Part shown: positions 26,652 to 34,731 of the stretch, piece by piece | How positions within the stretch are numbered: the stretch's first letter is position 1 | Layout of the letters: each line of letters starts with the position of its first letter | Source: Pseudomonas mandelii | Lineage (GTDB): Bacteria > Pseudomonadota > Gammaproteobacteria > Pseudomonadales > Pseudomonadaceae | Direction of reading: 5' to 3' | Assembly: GCF_002251635.1 (NCBI RefSeq) | Contig: NZ_NMOJ01000092.1 | Location: 16,355-73,110 of the forward strand | Length of the DNA stretch: 56,756 nucleotides | Notes under the pieces: generated by a model | The model's input: the letters and a program-made list of their open reading frames with translations, nothing else | The model's database searches: none | Told to the model about the DNA's origin: nothing | Made by a program: the position numbers and the translations under genes

Positions 26652-27308
26652 TTACACCTGAGACTCGAAAATATTGAATGCGCGGTAGTACTTGTCATCG
26701 TGCAGCAAGCCAAACAACTCCAGAGAAGCGCCCTGCTCCAGCGAATGCCGATACTCACCGGGGAAGAACATCACCGTGGGTTTGTCCTTGGCCGTGCTTT
26801 GCAGATTGTTGAGTACGTTGTGCGAGCGAATATAGGGGAACACTTCACCTATGCCGGAGAGGAAAAGCACGTCGTAATCCGTCTGTGCAATACGTTCGCC
26901 AATAGCCGGGACCAGGTGTTCCTTGATATCCAATACACCCTGCAAAAGCTCCAGCAGACCTTCTTTTTCCACATCGGGCTCAACCGCCCGGATCTGCTCC
27001 CACAAGCTGACACCTTCGTCACTGCCCTCACGAGCCTTTAGCAAGTCGATGGTCAGGTCGTACAGGCTGACTTCCAGTACCTTTACACCACGTCCCTGCA
27101 AACAATCGACACGCAGGCCGGCCAGCGTGTTGACCAGTTGCCGCTGCATGCGTTGTATCTCAAAGGCTTCAGCCGCCTTGAATTCGCAGATGTAGAACGG
27201 CAGATCATTATTCAGCCCTTTCATTTCCAGAAAGCGTTGACCACTCATGACGTTCAATAGGTGTTCAAAGCGGACTGCCAGCGGCTGCTGACTGATTTTC
27301 TGGCTCAT
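26652..27308 (-). CDS. brxB: BREX protein BrxB (DUF1788)
   Basis: This is the DUF1788 protein of BREX, about 200 aa, of unknown biochemical role but needed for defence. Typical segments are LNVMSGQRFLEMKGLNNDLP near the start, YDVLFLSGIGEVFPYIRSH and the MFFPGEYR motif near the end. I chose the ATG at 27308, which overlaps the brxA stop as ATGA and has AAAGGTGG in front; a GTG at 27317 is an alternative. Confidence 0.92.
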   Translation of the reverse strand: MSQKISQQPLAVRFEHLLNVMSGQRFLEMKGLNNDLPFYICEFKAAEAFEIQRMQRQLVNTLAGLRVDCLQGRGVKVLEVSLYDLTIDLLKAREGSDEGVSLWEQIRAVEPDVEKEGLLELLQGVLDIKEHLVPAIGERIAQTDYDVLFLSGIGEVFPYIRSHNVLNNLQSTAKDKPTVMFFPGEYRHSLEQGASLELFGLLHDDKYYRAFNIFESQV

Positions 27309-27916
27309 TGCAGCCACCTTTTAAGTTCATGGTCAGTTGCCGGGAAAATCAGCAATTGCTCGTTATCGTGGCGAGCCAGTAAATGGGCCAGCGCTGGAGT
27401 TATCAACACAGGCTGAATCTGGTGCTGTGCGCTGATCAAGTCGGCATCCCGCAACATGCGGAACAGGTTTTGCCGCAATTTGCTTTGCGTGGACGCAGCC
27501 AATTCATCCAGCTCGGCATGCCACAAAGCTTTGGCATTGCAGAAGGCATCGTAATCGCTTGTCGTGAGTTGGCGGCGCATAAGCAGGTAATGCTCGCGCA
27601 GAACTTCGCGAGCGAAGTCGTGGATGAAGGCATAGCGCCGGCAAGTTGCAGCCCACAGAAGGTAGCCTTGCTCACGCAGGCTGCCATCCACCAAAAACTC
27701 CAGCTCCTCTGGATCCAAAAGCTCCAGACGCGCGATCAACTCCTTACTGATACGTGTCGCAGCTGCTGCTGTACGAACTTGCAACAGATTCTCACCCCGC
27801 ACCTGCTCCCGAGTTTGCTTCCAATCACGCAGCGTTAGATAGCGCTCCACAACCAGCGGTGCTTCCCGCAAAAACAGGCCACCCGTGGTGAAAGAAAGAC
27901 GATAATGCTCAGCCAT
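27305..27916 (-). CDS. brxA: BREX protein BrxA (DUF1819)
   Basis: BrxA is a small helical DNA-binding protein of BREX (DUF1819/NusB-like fold). The 203-aa product starts MAEHYRLSFTTGGLFLREAP, a typical BrxA start, and ends within the usual length. The frame is open far upstream (to 28093), but that part overlaps the HTH gene and does not look like BrxA. The start at 27916 overlaps the HTH gene stop by 8 bp. Confidence 0.9.
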   Translation of the reverse strand: MAEHYRLSFTTGGLFLREAPLVVERYLTLRDWKQTREQVRGENLLQVRTAAAATRISKELIARLELLDPEELEFLVDGSLREQGYLLWAATCRRYAFIHDFAREVLREHYLLMRRQLTTSDYDAFCNAKALWHAELDELAASTQSKLRQNLFRMLRDADLISAQHQIQPVLITPALAHLLARHDNEQLLIFPATDHELKRWLQ

Positions 27917-28112
27917 CACTTCGCGCCTGCTGCGATTCGTCACTGGCTCCGCCAGCTTTGACCCAGGTATCCACCTCAACCTTCTGGAACTTCCACAACC
28001 GACCGACCTTGTGGGCTGGCATGCTGCGTTTGGCAATCCATGCATAAACGGTGTCCTTGCTGACGCCGAGGTGTTCGGCAATTTCATCAACACTGTGCCA
28101 ACGATCAGTCAT
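27909..28112 (-). CDS. Excisionase-like helix-turn-helix protein leading the BREX operon
   Basis: This 67-aa protein is almost entirely a MerR/excisionase-type winged helix: WHSVDEIAEHLGVSKDTVYA, then GRLWKFQKVEVDTWVKAGG. It overlaps brxA and is the first gene of the BREX transcription unit, so it probably regulates that operon, or possibly serves as a DNA-bending excision factor. The inverted repeat just upstream (28124-28162) is a natural candidate site. Its function has not been shown. Confidence 0.82.
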   Translation of the reverse strand: MTDRWHSVDEIAEHLGVSKDTVYAWIAKRSMPAHKVGRLWKFQKVEVDTWVKAGGASDESQQARSDG

Positions 28113-28123
28113 AGCTAAATCTG

Positions 28124-28162
28124 CCGATAAAAAAACGTGCTGATATTAGCCGTTTTTGTCGG
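28124..28162 (-). promoter_or_regulatory. Inverted repeat in the BREX operon promoter region
   Basis: CCGATAAAAAAACG (28124-28137) and CGTTTTTGTCGG (28151-28162) form an inverted repeat, with one mismatch and a length difference of two A residues, 12 bp upstream of the HTH start codon. Between the arms, reading on the minus strand, lies TAATATCA, a plausible -10 element. This looks like a promoter with a flanking operator. Assignment is by position only. Confidence 0.45.
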
Positions 28163-28319
28163 TTTTAATAAGGTTAAAGCTGCTTCTCAGGATTAATGCC
28201 TGACAAATGCCTGTGCCACTTCAAAATGGCTTCAAAGGGCAGCCTAGCGAGTTTGCTTTGGTAAGCCTACGCAGCGAATAGCTCAGTGGCGAAATGAAAA
28301 TGCGTCGCCATCAGTTCCC

Positions 28320-29372
28320 TCACCCGCCGGGATACATCTGCTCGATCATCTGATCGAACTCTCCGCCATACCCACAGTAATCACGCGGAACGCGTTCGAT
28401 ATCCTCGGCCATTTGCTCGATCACCTCACGCAATTCCAACTGTCCAAACCATCGAACTGGAATCGCCGCTGCGCCATACTGAGCACCCAACAGGTGCCCG
28501 GCTATCAGCCCGGTGCTGTCGCTATCGCCACCGTGATTCACTGCCGTGATCACGCCCTCCTCAAACGAGCTCGCCATCAGGGCGCACCAAAGACCAATCG
28601 CCAGCGACTCTTCAGCGACCCAACCGCCACCGAGCTCGTCGATGCGTTGCGGGGTGGGCTGGTAGCCTTCATAGTAGAAGAACAGTACACGTTCGATAAG
28701 GTTGCGGACTTCTTCCATACCGGGCTCTTGCCCGTATTTAGCCAGGCTTTCGGTGATTGCGTGTTCGAGGCTGTCTTGCCGGTCAACCATCCGCTGCAGG
28801 ATGTCAGCGAATAGCCCTGCCGCAAGATAACCGCTGGGGTGCCCGTGAGTCAGGCGCCCGGACTGGGCAGCGTAGTCGAAGGCGTTGGCAAAGAATGCAC
28901 AGGGCGCTACGCGCATCACGGCGCCACAGCCTTTACTGTTGTTTTCGGCGACAGCGCCTAGACGTGGACTGACTTTGAGTGCATTGAGGCAGGTAGTGCC
29001 AGGGGCACGCCGAGACCAAAGTTCTGGCTGCTCGATCAGCCACCCGTCCGTGCTGATCGGAATCGCAGTAGGGTAATCCTGGGTCATCAACCAGCGCAGC
29101 AACGCATGATGGATAATGCTGGGAACGTGGCAACTCCCTCGCGAACTGCCGCACACATAAGCCCGCAGCAAGCCTTCGGCCGTGAAGAGCATCATCTGCG
29201 TGTCGTCGGTGATGGCACCGGTGATACCGAAAGCTGGAGAAAAATCAACGATTCCCTGTGGACCGAATTTAGCTTCGATTGCGGGCCAATCGAGGAACTC
29301 TACCGCGGCGCCCAACGCGTCCCCGACCGCACCACCCAGAAGGCAGCCTTTGATCCTTTCAAGTCTGTTCAT
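28320..29372 (-). CDS. ADP-ribosylglycohydrolase family protein
   Basis: Enzymes of this family (DraG/ARH) remove ADP-ribose from proteins or nucleic acids using two Mg ions. The metal-binding motifs are intact: GAVGDALGAAVEF and ITDDTQM in the N-terminal part (about 14-61), and the GGDSDSTGLIAGHLLGA motif near the C-terminus. The start at 29372 has an excellent AGGAGAAGG site; an upstream ATG at 29387 does not. It is the second gene behind a small membrane protein (11 bp apart). Near defence genes it could reverse an ADP-ribosylating toxin or phage enzyme, but no ADP-ribosyltransferase is visible here. Confidence 0.9.
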   Translation of the reverse strand: MNRLERIKGCLLGGAVGDALGAAVEFLDWPAIEAKFGPQGIVDFSPAFGITGAITDDTQMMLFTAEGLLRAYVCGSSRGSCHVPSIIHHALLRWLMTQDYPTAIPISTDGWLIEQPELWSRRAPGTTCLNALKVSPRLGAVAENNSKGCGAVMRVAPCAFFANAFDYAAQSGRLTHGHPSGYLAAGLFADILQRMVDRQDSLEHAITESLAKYGQEPGMEEVRNLIERVLFFYYEGYQPTPQRIDELGGGWVAEESLAIGLWCALMASSFEEGVITAVNHGGDSDSTGLIAGHLLGAQYGAAAIPVRWFGQLELREVIEQMAEDIERVPRDYCGYGGEFDQMIEQMYPGG

Positions 29373-29383
29373 ATCCTTCTCCT

Positions 29384-29638
29384 TCACACAGCTGGTATCA
29401 ATTCTTGCAAAATCACGAGCTTTCTTTGCAACTGCTCGATGTGCGCTTTCTCAGCGCGCAGCGCCGAGCGCAGTTCCCGGTTCTCCATTTCCCAGATCCG
29501 TGCCCAACGCGCGCTCTTTTGATAGCCAAGAGCCATTTTCCAGAGTTCACGCAACCTCAGGTACTGCAGCAGAAGCACCAGCAGGATTGCCCCCATCATC
29601 AGCAAAGCACCTGTCGAAACCGCTTCCGACATACTCAT
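29384..29638 (-). CDS. Small membrane-anchored coiled-coil protein
   Basis: The 84-aa product has one N-terminal transmembrane helix (about residues 9-26, TGALLMMGAILLVLLLQYL) followed by a charged heptad-like region (about 45-80) that should form a coiled coil in the cytoplasm. The ATG at 29638 has AAGGAAG upstream; a longer frame to 29746 lacks one. It precedes the ADP-ribosylglycohydrolase gene closely and is divergent from the WYL regulator. I recognise no family. Confidence 0.7.
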   Translation of the reverse strand: MSMSEAVSTGALLMMGAILLVLLLQYLRLRELWKMALGYQKSARWARIWEMENRELRSALRAEKAHIEQLQRKLVILQELIPAV

Positions 29639-29704
29639 GTCCACTTCCTTCCGTGAGTTCGATAAATCTCGAAGACAGATACAAGATATGTAGTGTTTAA
29701 CGAC

Positions 29705-29723
29705 AGGTCTAGAATGTAGACTT
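29705..29723. promoter_or_regulatory. Inverted repeat in the divergent promoter region (candidate WYL operator)
   Basis: GTCTA (29707-29711) and TAGAC (29717-29721) are perfect arms around GAATG; one base further out, A-G/T-T gives a 6/7 match (AGGTCTA/TAGACTT). The repeat abuts TTATAC, a plausible -10 of the WYL gene. An autorepression site is a reasonable inference, as BrxR/CapW proteins bind short inverted repeats in their own promoters. Confidence 0.4.
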
Positions 29724-29757
29724 ATACAGGTAAAGTATTCACGCACATGGAGCGGTC

Positions 29758-30630
29758 ATGAAACGCAAACAAGACATCAAGCAGGTTCGTTGGGATCTGG
29801 CACTTCGTTATCGCTTGATCGAGACCGTCGCCTGGTGGGAAGGCCGGCTGACCACGGTGCACCTGATCCAGAGCTTCGGGATCAGTCGTCAGCAGGCGTC
29901 CAAGGACATAAACACTTACATCACCGAACATGCGCCTAAAAACCTTACATATGACAAGCAGCTAAAGGGCTACGTCCCCAGCAAACAGTTCAAGCCACTG
30001 TTCATCGACGACAGCGCCAGCGCTTATCTGCACCTGCTGAACCAGACCCATTCCCGTGCGCCGCATGTGGAAGGGTTGGCCTTGGCGTATGCCCACACCA
30101 TGGTGCTAGAGGTGCCGGACCGGACGATTCGACCTGAAGTATTGCGTCCATTGCTTAAGGCATGCCGCGACAGCGAGGTTATTGAAGTCGCATACGTTTC
30201 ACTCGCTAACCCGGCTCCAGAAACTCGCTTGATTGCACCACACACACTGATTTACACCGGTATGCGTTGGCATGTGCGGGCGTATTGCGAGAAGAATCGT
30301 GAATACCGGGATTTTGTGCTGAGTCGTCTGCGCGGCCAACCGGAGTTCGAACGCAAGACCGAGAACCTCATCGACGAGGATGAAGACTGGAACACCAAGG
30401 TAGCCGTGATCATCGAACCCGACTCAAGGCTCAAGCCAGAACAGAAGGCAATCATCGAAGCCGATTTCGGCATGGAGGATGGTGTGCTGGTCATTCCGAC
30501 ACGCCGCGCCTTGGTCAAGTATGTGTTGCAGCGTTTTCAAATCGATCCGAAAAAGCTCGACCCCAAAGCGGCGGCGCAGCAGATCGTGGTGAGGAATCTG
30601 GATGAGTTGAAGCCTTGGCTTTATGAGTGA
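29758..30630 (+). CDS. WYL-domain transcriptional regulator (BrxR/CapW-like)
   Basis: This 290-aa protein has an N-terminal winged helix (RYRLIETVAWWEGRLTTVHLIQSFGISRQQASKDINTY region), a central WYL domain (about 125-205, RLIAPHTLIYTGMRWHVRAYCE) and a C-terminal WCX-type domain. The N-terminal wording WWEGRLT...FGISRQQASKD resembles the BrxR/CapW group that represses defence operons until a nucleic-acid or nucleotide signal is sensed. It is divergent from the small membrane protein and ADP-ribosylglycohydrolase genes and 1.6 kb upstream of the BREX operon start, so it could regulate either. It is one of three WYL proteins in the island. Confidence 0.87.
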   Translation: MKRKQDIKQVRWDLALRYRLIETVAWWEGRLTTVHLIQSFGISRQQASKDINTYITEHAPKNLTYDKQLKGYVPSKQFKPLFIDDSASAYLHLLNQTHSRAPHVEGLALAYAHTMVLEVPDRTIRPEVLRPLLKACRDSEVIEVAYVSLANPAPETRLIAPHTLIYTGMRWHVRAYCEKNREYRDFVLSRLRGQPEFERKTENLIDEDEDWNTKVAVIIEPDSRLKPEQKAIIEADFGMEDGVLVIPTRRALVKYVLQRFQIDPKKLDPKAAAQQIVVRNLDELKPWLYE

Positions 30631-30644
30631 CTCAACCCGGCATT

Positions 30645-30675
30645 TTAATTCGTGACGCACTGCATCACGAATTAA
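30645..30675. terminator. Perfect 11-bp inverted repeat after the WYL gene
   Basis: TTAATTCGTGA (30645-30655) and TCACGAATTAA (30665-30675) are perfect arms around a 9-nt loop, 14 bp after the WYL stop codon. There is no long T-tract, so it is either a weak bidirectional terminator or a protein-binding palindrome. It lies between convergent genes (WYL and the GTPase operon end). Confidence 0.5.
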
Positions 30676-30785
30676 TTGAACCTCCGAGATGGAAGAATAA
30701 TAGGCATGACTCTGGGCTCTCTGGAAGCATTCGCCCCGTCCTATGTCCGGAGCGAATGTTGAGATGAGATGCGTTAATGACCAGA

Positions 30786-32414
30786 TCAGTCTTGCGGGCG
30801 CAGTTCAATCAGTGCCTGTTCGAACAGAATTCTATCGTTCTCTGCGGCCTTGTCTTGTTGCACCAGAGCCTGGCTTTGCGCGTCGATCCACTCATCCATA
30901 GGTTTGAACACCTGCTCAACCACCAGAGTTATTTGGAACTGGTAGGCCTGACGCAAATCGTGGACAAACGAACTGGCAGAGTCGTCGATGGCTTTGGTAC
31001 GACGAGCTTGCGCTGCCTTCTCCGCATTCTCTGTACGAATAGCCTGGTAGATGTCGTACAACGCCACGCCGACCTGTACCAAAGGCCCCGCCCAGCGACC
31101 CGCTGTACTGGCCCAGCGTCCCATGGTCTTGGGGCCAATACCTTTGAACAGTTTGGGCAGAAACTCTTTTCCTAGCTCCAGTGCCGCTTTCACTCCCTGT
31201 TCAGTCATGTCCTTGACATTACCCATGGGGACTTTCTTCAGGGCATCCTTGATGGCTGGCGACAGGATGCTTTCACCAGCATCCTGCGGCGCATCCAGAT
31301 CCGCATTCAGCATGGCGTCAGCGTGTCGGAGAGTGGACTCGGCCAATTTCTCACCGATTTCACCCAGGCTCTGCTGAGTCTTGGGCAGCTCGTACTCCAG
31401 CGTGCGCATCAGTTTGTCGCCCAGAGACTGGACAACGTCTGCCGCCCCCTCTTCCATCGCCTGGTTGGTGTCCCCCCTGACTTGTCCTTCTGCTACTGAA
31501 GTAATCAGACTGACAATTGCCTGCTTTGCGCTACGACAATCGCGATCCAGGTGATCGTTCAGGCATGCAGTCAGACGGCTGCGCTCGTTTTCAATCTGCA
31601 GTTTGGCTTTCGTCAGCGCTTCAGCCTGACGGTCATTGCCGGCCTGCACCAACCGCAAATTGGCTTGTTCGATCGCAACCACCAGGTCTTTGCGACAAGC
31701 CGCGAAGATTGTCCCGGTGTCGCTTTGCTCCAGGAAGTCGCCCAGCGCCTCCTCCAAGTCAAGAATGCCACTGGCGCCTATCAGCGGCGCCTTGTCCTCG
31801 AGTCGTCCTTTGAGGGCGCTTCTGGCATTGACCCATTGCACCGGGACCTTGTCCAGAATGTTTTCAATACCGCGCTCACTCGCCGCACGTTGCAGATGAA
31901 TGCGCAGGCGATCGGTGATGCCGACATAATCGCGATCGCCGACCGTAATGCCTGCCTTGTTGTTGACGATGAGCATTACCCGGCGCTCTGAGGCGACGAT
32001 ATCGACCAACCGCTCCCAGGTTTTCGCTTCGTCGGTGGCACCGCCTGCAGCGACCACGAACAACACAACTTCGCTATTGTGCAGTTGGTTCTCAGCCACC
32101 TCTTCATGCTCAATCGGTGCGTCGATGCCAGGTGTGTCGAGCAGCGTGTAATTGCCCCAGCGGTACTCAGTTACCGCGGCCGTTTCCGGTCGATCCGCCA
32201 TCTTGGCATCTGCCCGCCCCATCAAGGCATTGAGCAGGGTACTTTTGCCAGCGTTGTAGTTGCCGTAGACCATGATTCGAGGGTGTAACTGCTCAGCCTT
32301 GGTCTGCAACCGGGCTCCCAGCTCATTACGTTGTTGTTCGGACAGCCAACGGCCCAGCGGGGTGCTGACCCGTTCATAGGTGTGGATAACCCGTGCGAAG
32401 TCAGGCAATGCCAT
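30786..32414 (-). CDS. Dynamin-like GTPase (542 aa), cluster gene 4
   Basis: Bacterial dynamin-like GTPases remodel or clamp membranes and several act in stress or phage defence. The GTPase motifs are G1 GNYNAGKST (51-59), G3 LLDTPGID (91-98) and a G4-like NNKAG (151-155) lacking the usual Asp. A long helical C-terminal part includes a weakly hydrophobic stretch near WAGPLVQVGVALYDIYQAI that could touch membrane. It is the last gene of a minus-strand operon with two further GTPases, overlapping the previous one by 14 bp. The combination resembles LeoABC of E. coli in sizes, as I recall them; which Leo protein it matches is uncertain. Confidence 0.8.
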   Translation of the reverse strand: MALPDFARVIHTYERVSTPLGRWLSEQQRNELGARLQTKAEQLHPRIMVYGNYNAGKSTLLNALMGRADAKMADRPETAAVTEYRWGNYTLLDTPGIDAPIEHEEVAENQLHNSEVVLFVVAAGGATDEAKTWERLVDIVASERRVMLIVNNKAGITVGDRDYVGITDRLRIHLQRAASERGIENILDKVPVQWVNARSALKGRLEDKAPLIGASGILDLEEALGDFLEQSDTGTIFAACRKDLVVAIEQANLRLVQAGNDRQAEALTKAKLQIENERSRLTACLNDHLDRDCRSAKQAIVSLITSVAEGQVRGDTNQAMEEGAADVVQSLGDKLMRTLEYELPKTQQSLGEIGEKLAESTLRHADAMLNADLDAPQDAGESILSPAIKDALKKVPMGNVKDMTEQGVKAALELGKEFLPKLFKGIGPKTMGRWASTAGRWAGPLVQVGVALYDIYQAIRTENAEKAAQARRTKAIDDSASSFVHDLRQAYQFQITLVVEQVFKPMDEWIDAQSQALVQQDKAAENDRILFEQALIELRPQD

Positions 32415-34260
32415 GGGACAGCTCCTTTTCGATTTCCTGAATTTGAGTAAGCGTGTGCTGGCGCATCTCTTTTAATGCGCTGTGGAAGTTTTTCAACCAG
32501 TCGGCAATGTCGATAAAGCACAATTGGTCCAGTTGCTCATACAGGACATTCAGCCGGTTCTCGGCAAGCTCAAGCAACTGTTCGCGGGTCCCCAGTGAAA
32601 CTTCGTCGCGGTTGTCGCCCACAGCCACTTCGATTTCTTCAGTGGTATTGAAGTATTCGCCCGCTGCGCCCCCAGCCTTGTTTCCCGCCCAGGCTCCAAG
32701 TGCGCCACCGATCAGGCCACCGATGACCGTCCCCACACCTGGCATAATCAAAGTGCCTAGAGCTGCCCCACCTTCAGCGCCCCCCCAGGCACCGAATCCT
32801 GCCCCGCCGGCCCTGCCGAATGACTCATTGCGGCGGGAGTCGAATTTGATCTTTTCAACGCGCTCTGAAAACTGAGGGGCCTCTCGGGCGACAGGTCCAA
32901 CCGCCTGGTCGTGAATTTCAATGTTTTCGAATTTTTGGCCAATCGAATCACACAGTTCGCTGGCGTAATGCTGGAAAGCATGATCGAGCAATTTACGGCA
33001 GGCTTCAGAAAAAGCCTGGTCGTTCATCGCATATTGATCGGCATACTTTTCGATCTGACCCGGTAATTCTTTTCTGAGCTGGCTCAGAATATGATCGACG
33101 CTCAGCTTCAGGTCCTTACGCGCGGCGCTCAGCCCTGTTCTGATATCAACCAGCTCTTTTTCCAGCTGATCCGTCGATTCGGCCAGCTTGATGCAGAACG
33201 CCTGCAGATTCTTCAAGGGTGTCTGGCGCTTGAGGGCGAGCCCACTGGAACGGGCTATGTTGCCAATATCTGCGGCGAAGTCGGCCAGCCCACTGTCCTG
33301 CCAGCGTTGCGCCTGCTCCTGGGGGCCACCTTCCTCGGCATAACGCACCGAAATCGAGTGAATATTGATTTGATTCAGGAGCGATTGTGCTGATGGGTCA
33401 ATCTTGGCCAGCTCCGACCCGACGTAACCAATCTGGTCATCACGATCGGATCGCGCCTTCATTACCCGTTGGTTAACCAAGTTACCCAAGTCATCAACAT
33501 CCTCCTCAATCACATCGCTGCCAGTGATAAGCACCATGAGGTTTTTCTTTTTCTGGAGCAGCCCGACGACCTCATTCATATCGGAGTGCCGGCCAGGACT
33601 GCTGGAGTTGCTCAGGAATACGATCAGGTCGGCACACGCGACATAGTCGTCGGCCAACCGGCCGTTGACGCTGTTGACCGAGTGAACCCCCGGGGAATCG
33701 ACCCAGGTCATGCCCGGCAACCTGAAACCCTGGATAGAGCTGGTCGCTTCCACCACGTCGACGCCAAAGCATCGCTGCTTGCTCATCAACTCTGCGGACA
33801 TGGTTTCTGCAGTCCCGGTACTTTCGCGCCAGAAAAACTCGGGGCGAGGGGAAGCGCTGTCGATCAAGGCCGCGTCCGGAGCAGAGTTCCCGTAGGCGAG
33901 ATAATTCCCCAGGGAGGATTTTCCAGCTTTGACCTTGCCGTAGACAAAGATCAGTAGCGAGTCATCGAAGTCCTTGCGAAACGAAGTATTGCGCTCATAG
34001 TTTTCGACATTCCTGATCCAGGCATCAAGCTGACTGTCGAGCCCCTGCTGACAGCGCTCAGCCATATCCTGCAACGGGTGACGCTGCTCAAGCGGGCTTT
34101 CACGCCAAGGCGAAGTCTTGCGCGCGTCGTCAAGCTTCTTCAGCTGAGCCTTGAGGACATTTTCCCGGCGATCGATCTGGCGTTTGACCTGATCGAACTC
34201 ACCGGCAATCCCGGCGAAGACATTTAACAAATCATTTCTGTTGGCGTGGCGGTCTGTCAT
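32401..34260 (-). CDS. Dynamin-like GTPase with glycine zipper (619 aa), cluster gene 3
   Basis: The protein has an N-terminal coiled coil (about 20-90), a GTPase domain with G1 YGKVKAGKSS (107-116) and G3 WVDSPGVHS (186-194), and a long helical region. Near residues 495-545 there is a glycine-zipper segment (GAWGGAEGGAALGTLIMPG and GGLIGGALGAWAGNKAGG), a likely membrane-inserting paddle as in dynamin-family proteins. A C-terminal helical bundle closes it. No clear NKxD motif is present (LITGSD may serve). It is 6 bp behind the small membrane-protein gene, in the same operon. Confidence 0.82.
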   Translation of the reverse strand: MTDRHANRNDLLNVFAGIAGEFDQVKRQIDRRENVLKAQLKKLDDARKTSPWRESPLEQRHPLQDMAERCQQGLDSQLDAWIRNVENYERNTSFRKDFDDSLLIFVYGKVKAGKSSLGNYLAYGNSAPDAALIDSASPRPEFFWRESTGTAETMSAELMSKQRCFGVDVVEATSSIQGFRLPGMTWVDSPGVHSVNSVNGRLADDYVACADLIVFLSNSSSPGRHSDMNEVVGLLQKKKNLMVLITGSDVIEEDVDDLGNLVNQRVMKARSDRDDQIGYVGSELAKIDPSAQSLLNQINIHSISVRYAEEGGPQEQAQRWQDSGLADFAADIGNIARSSGLALKRQTPLKNLQAFCIKLAESTDQLEKELVDIRTGLSAARKDLKLSVDHILSQLRKELPGQIEKYADQYAMNDQAFSEACRKLLDHAFQHYASELCDSIGQKFENIEIHDQAVGPVAREAPQFSERVEKIKFDSRRNESFGRAGGAGFGAWGGAEGGAALGTLIMPGVGTVIGGLIGGALGAWAGNKAGGAAGEYFNTTEEIEVAVGDNRDEVSLGTREQLLELAENRLNVLYEQLDQLCFIDIADWLKNFHSALKEMRQHTLTQIQEIEKELSHGIA

Positions 34261-34266
34261 CGTGAC

Positions 34267-34719
34267 TTATCCCAGCAATTCTTCTTTCAGGCGCTGAAGG
34301 CCCGTGATTTCTTTCTGAAGCGCGTGCGCCTGGACAGCTTGCTTGACCCAGATCGGGCTGAAGGCTGCACCGGGGGCAATCGTATCCAGGTGCTTCAACA
34401 TAGCTTTTGGTTTGCTCGGCACCTTTTTGATTGCAAAGACACGAAGGCTGTCAAAGCTGACGTGCAGCGCGCCCTGGTAAGTTCGATCGAGCACAGCAGG
34501 GTGCGTCGCAAATAAATCTTTCAGTTGGCCATCAACGTCGGCAACCAGTTGAGCCTTACGCTTCTCGAGGTTTGCCTGTTTGCGACGAGCAATGGCCTTT
34601 GACTCGGCCTCACGGGCCTGAATGCGTACCCTGCGTTCGGCCGCTTCTTTTTCTTCATCGTCGGAGCTGGCGACGGCAGCAACCAAAGCGCCGATTACGG
34701 GTACCAATAACCACCACAT
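34267..34719 (-). CDS. Small membrane-anchored coiled-coil protein in GTPase cluster (150 aa)
   Basis: The product begins with one short transmembrane helix (MWWLLVPVIGALVAAVAS), followed by a very charged coiled-coil region (about 20-70) and a helical C-terminal part. It looks like a membrane anchor or adaptor for the neighbouring GTPases, which is inference. It lies 12 bp behind the 288-aa GTPase gene and 6 bp before the 619-aa one. I recognise no family. Confidence 0.75.
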   Translation of the reverse strand: MWWLLVPVIGALVAAVASSDDEEKEAAERRVRIQAREAESKAIARRKQANLEKRKAQLVADVDGQLKDLFATHPAVLDRTYQGALHVSFDSLRVFAIKKVPSKPKAMLKHLDTIAPGAAFSPIWVKQAVQAHALQKEITGLQRLKEELLG

Positions 34720-34731
34720 AGCAATGTCCTC

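Noticed and set aside
27917-28093. N-terminal extension of BrxA
   Set aside because: It overlaps the HTH gene, and the sequence from MAEHYRLS matches the normal BrxA start.
11203-28112. PglX split as simple pseudogenisation
   Set aside because: Both halves are open in full, begin with usable ribosome sites and are joined to the inserted genes by stop-start overlaps, unlike a decaying gene.
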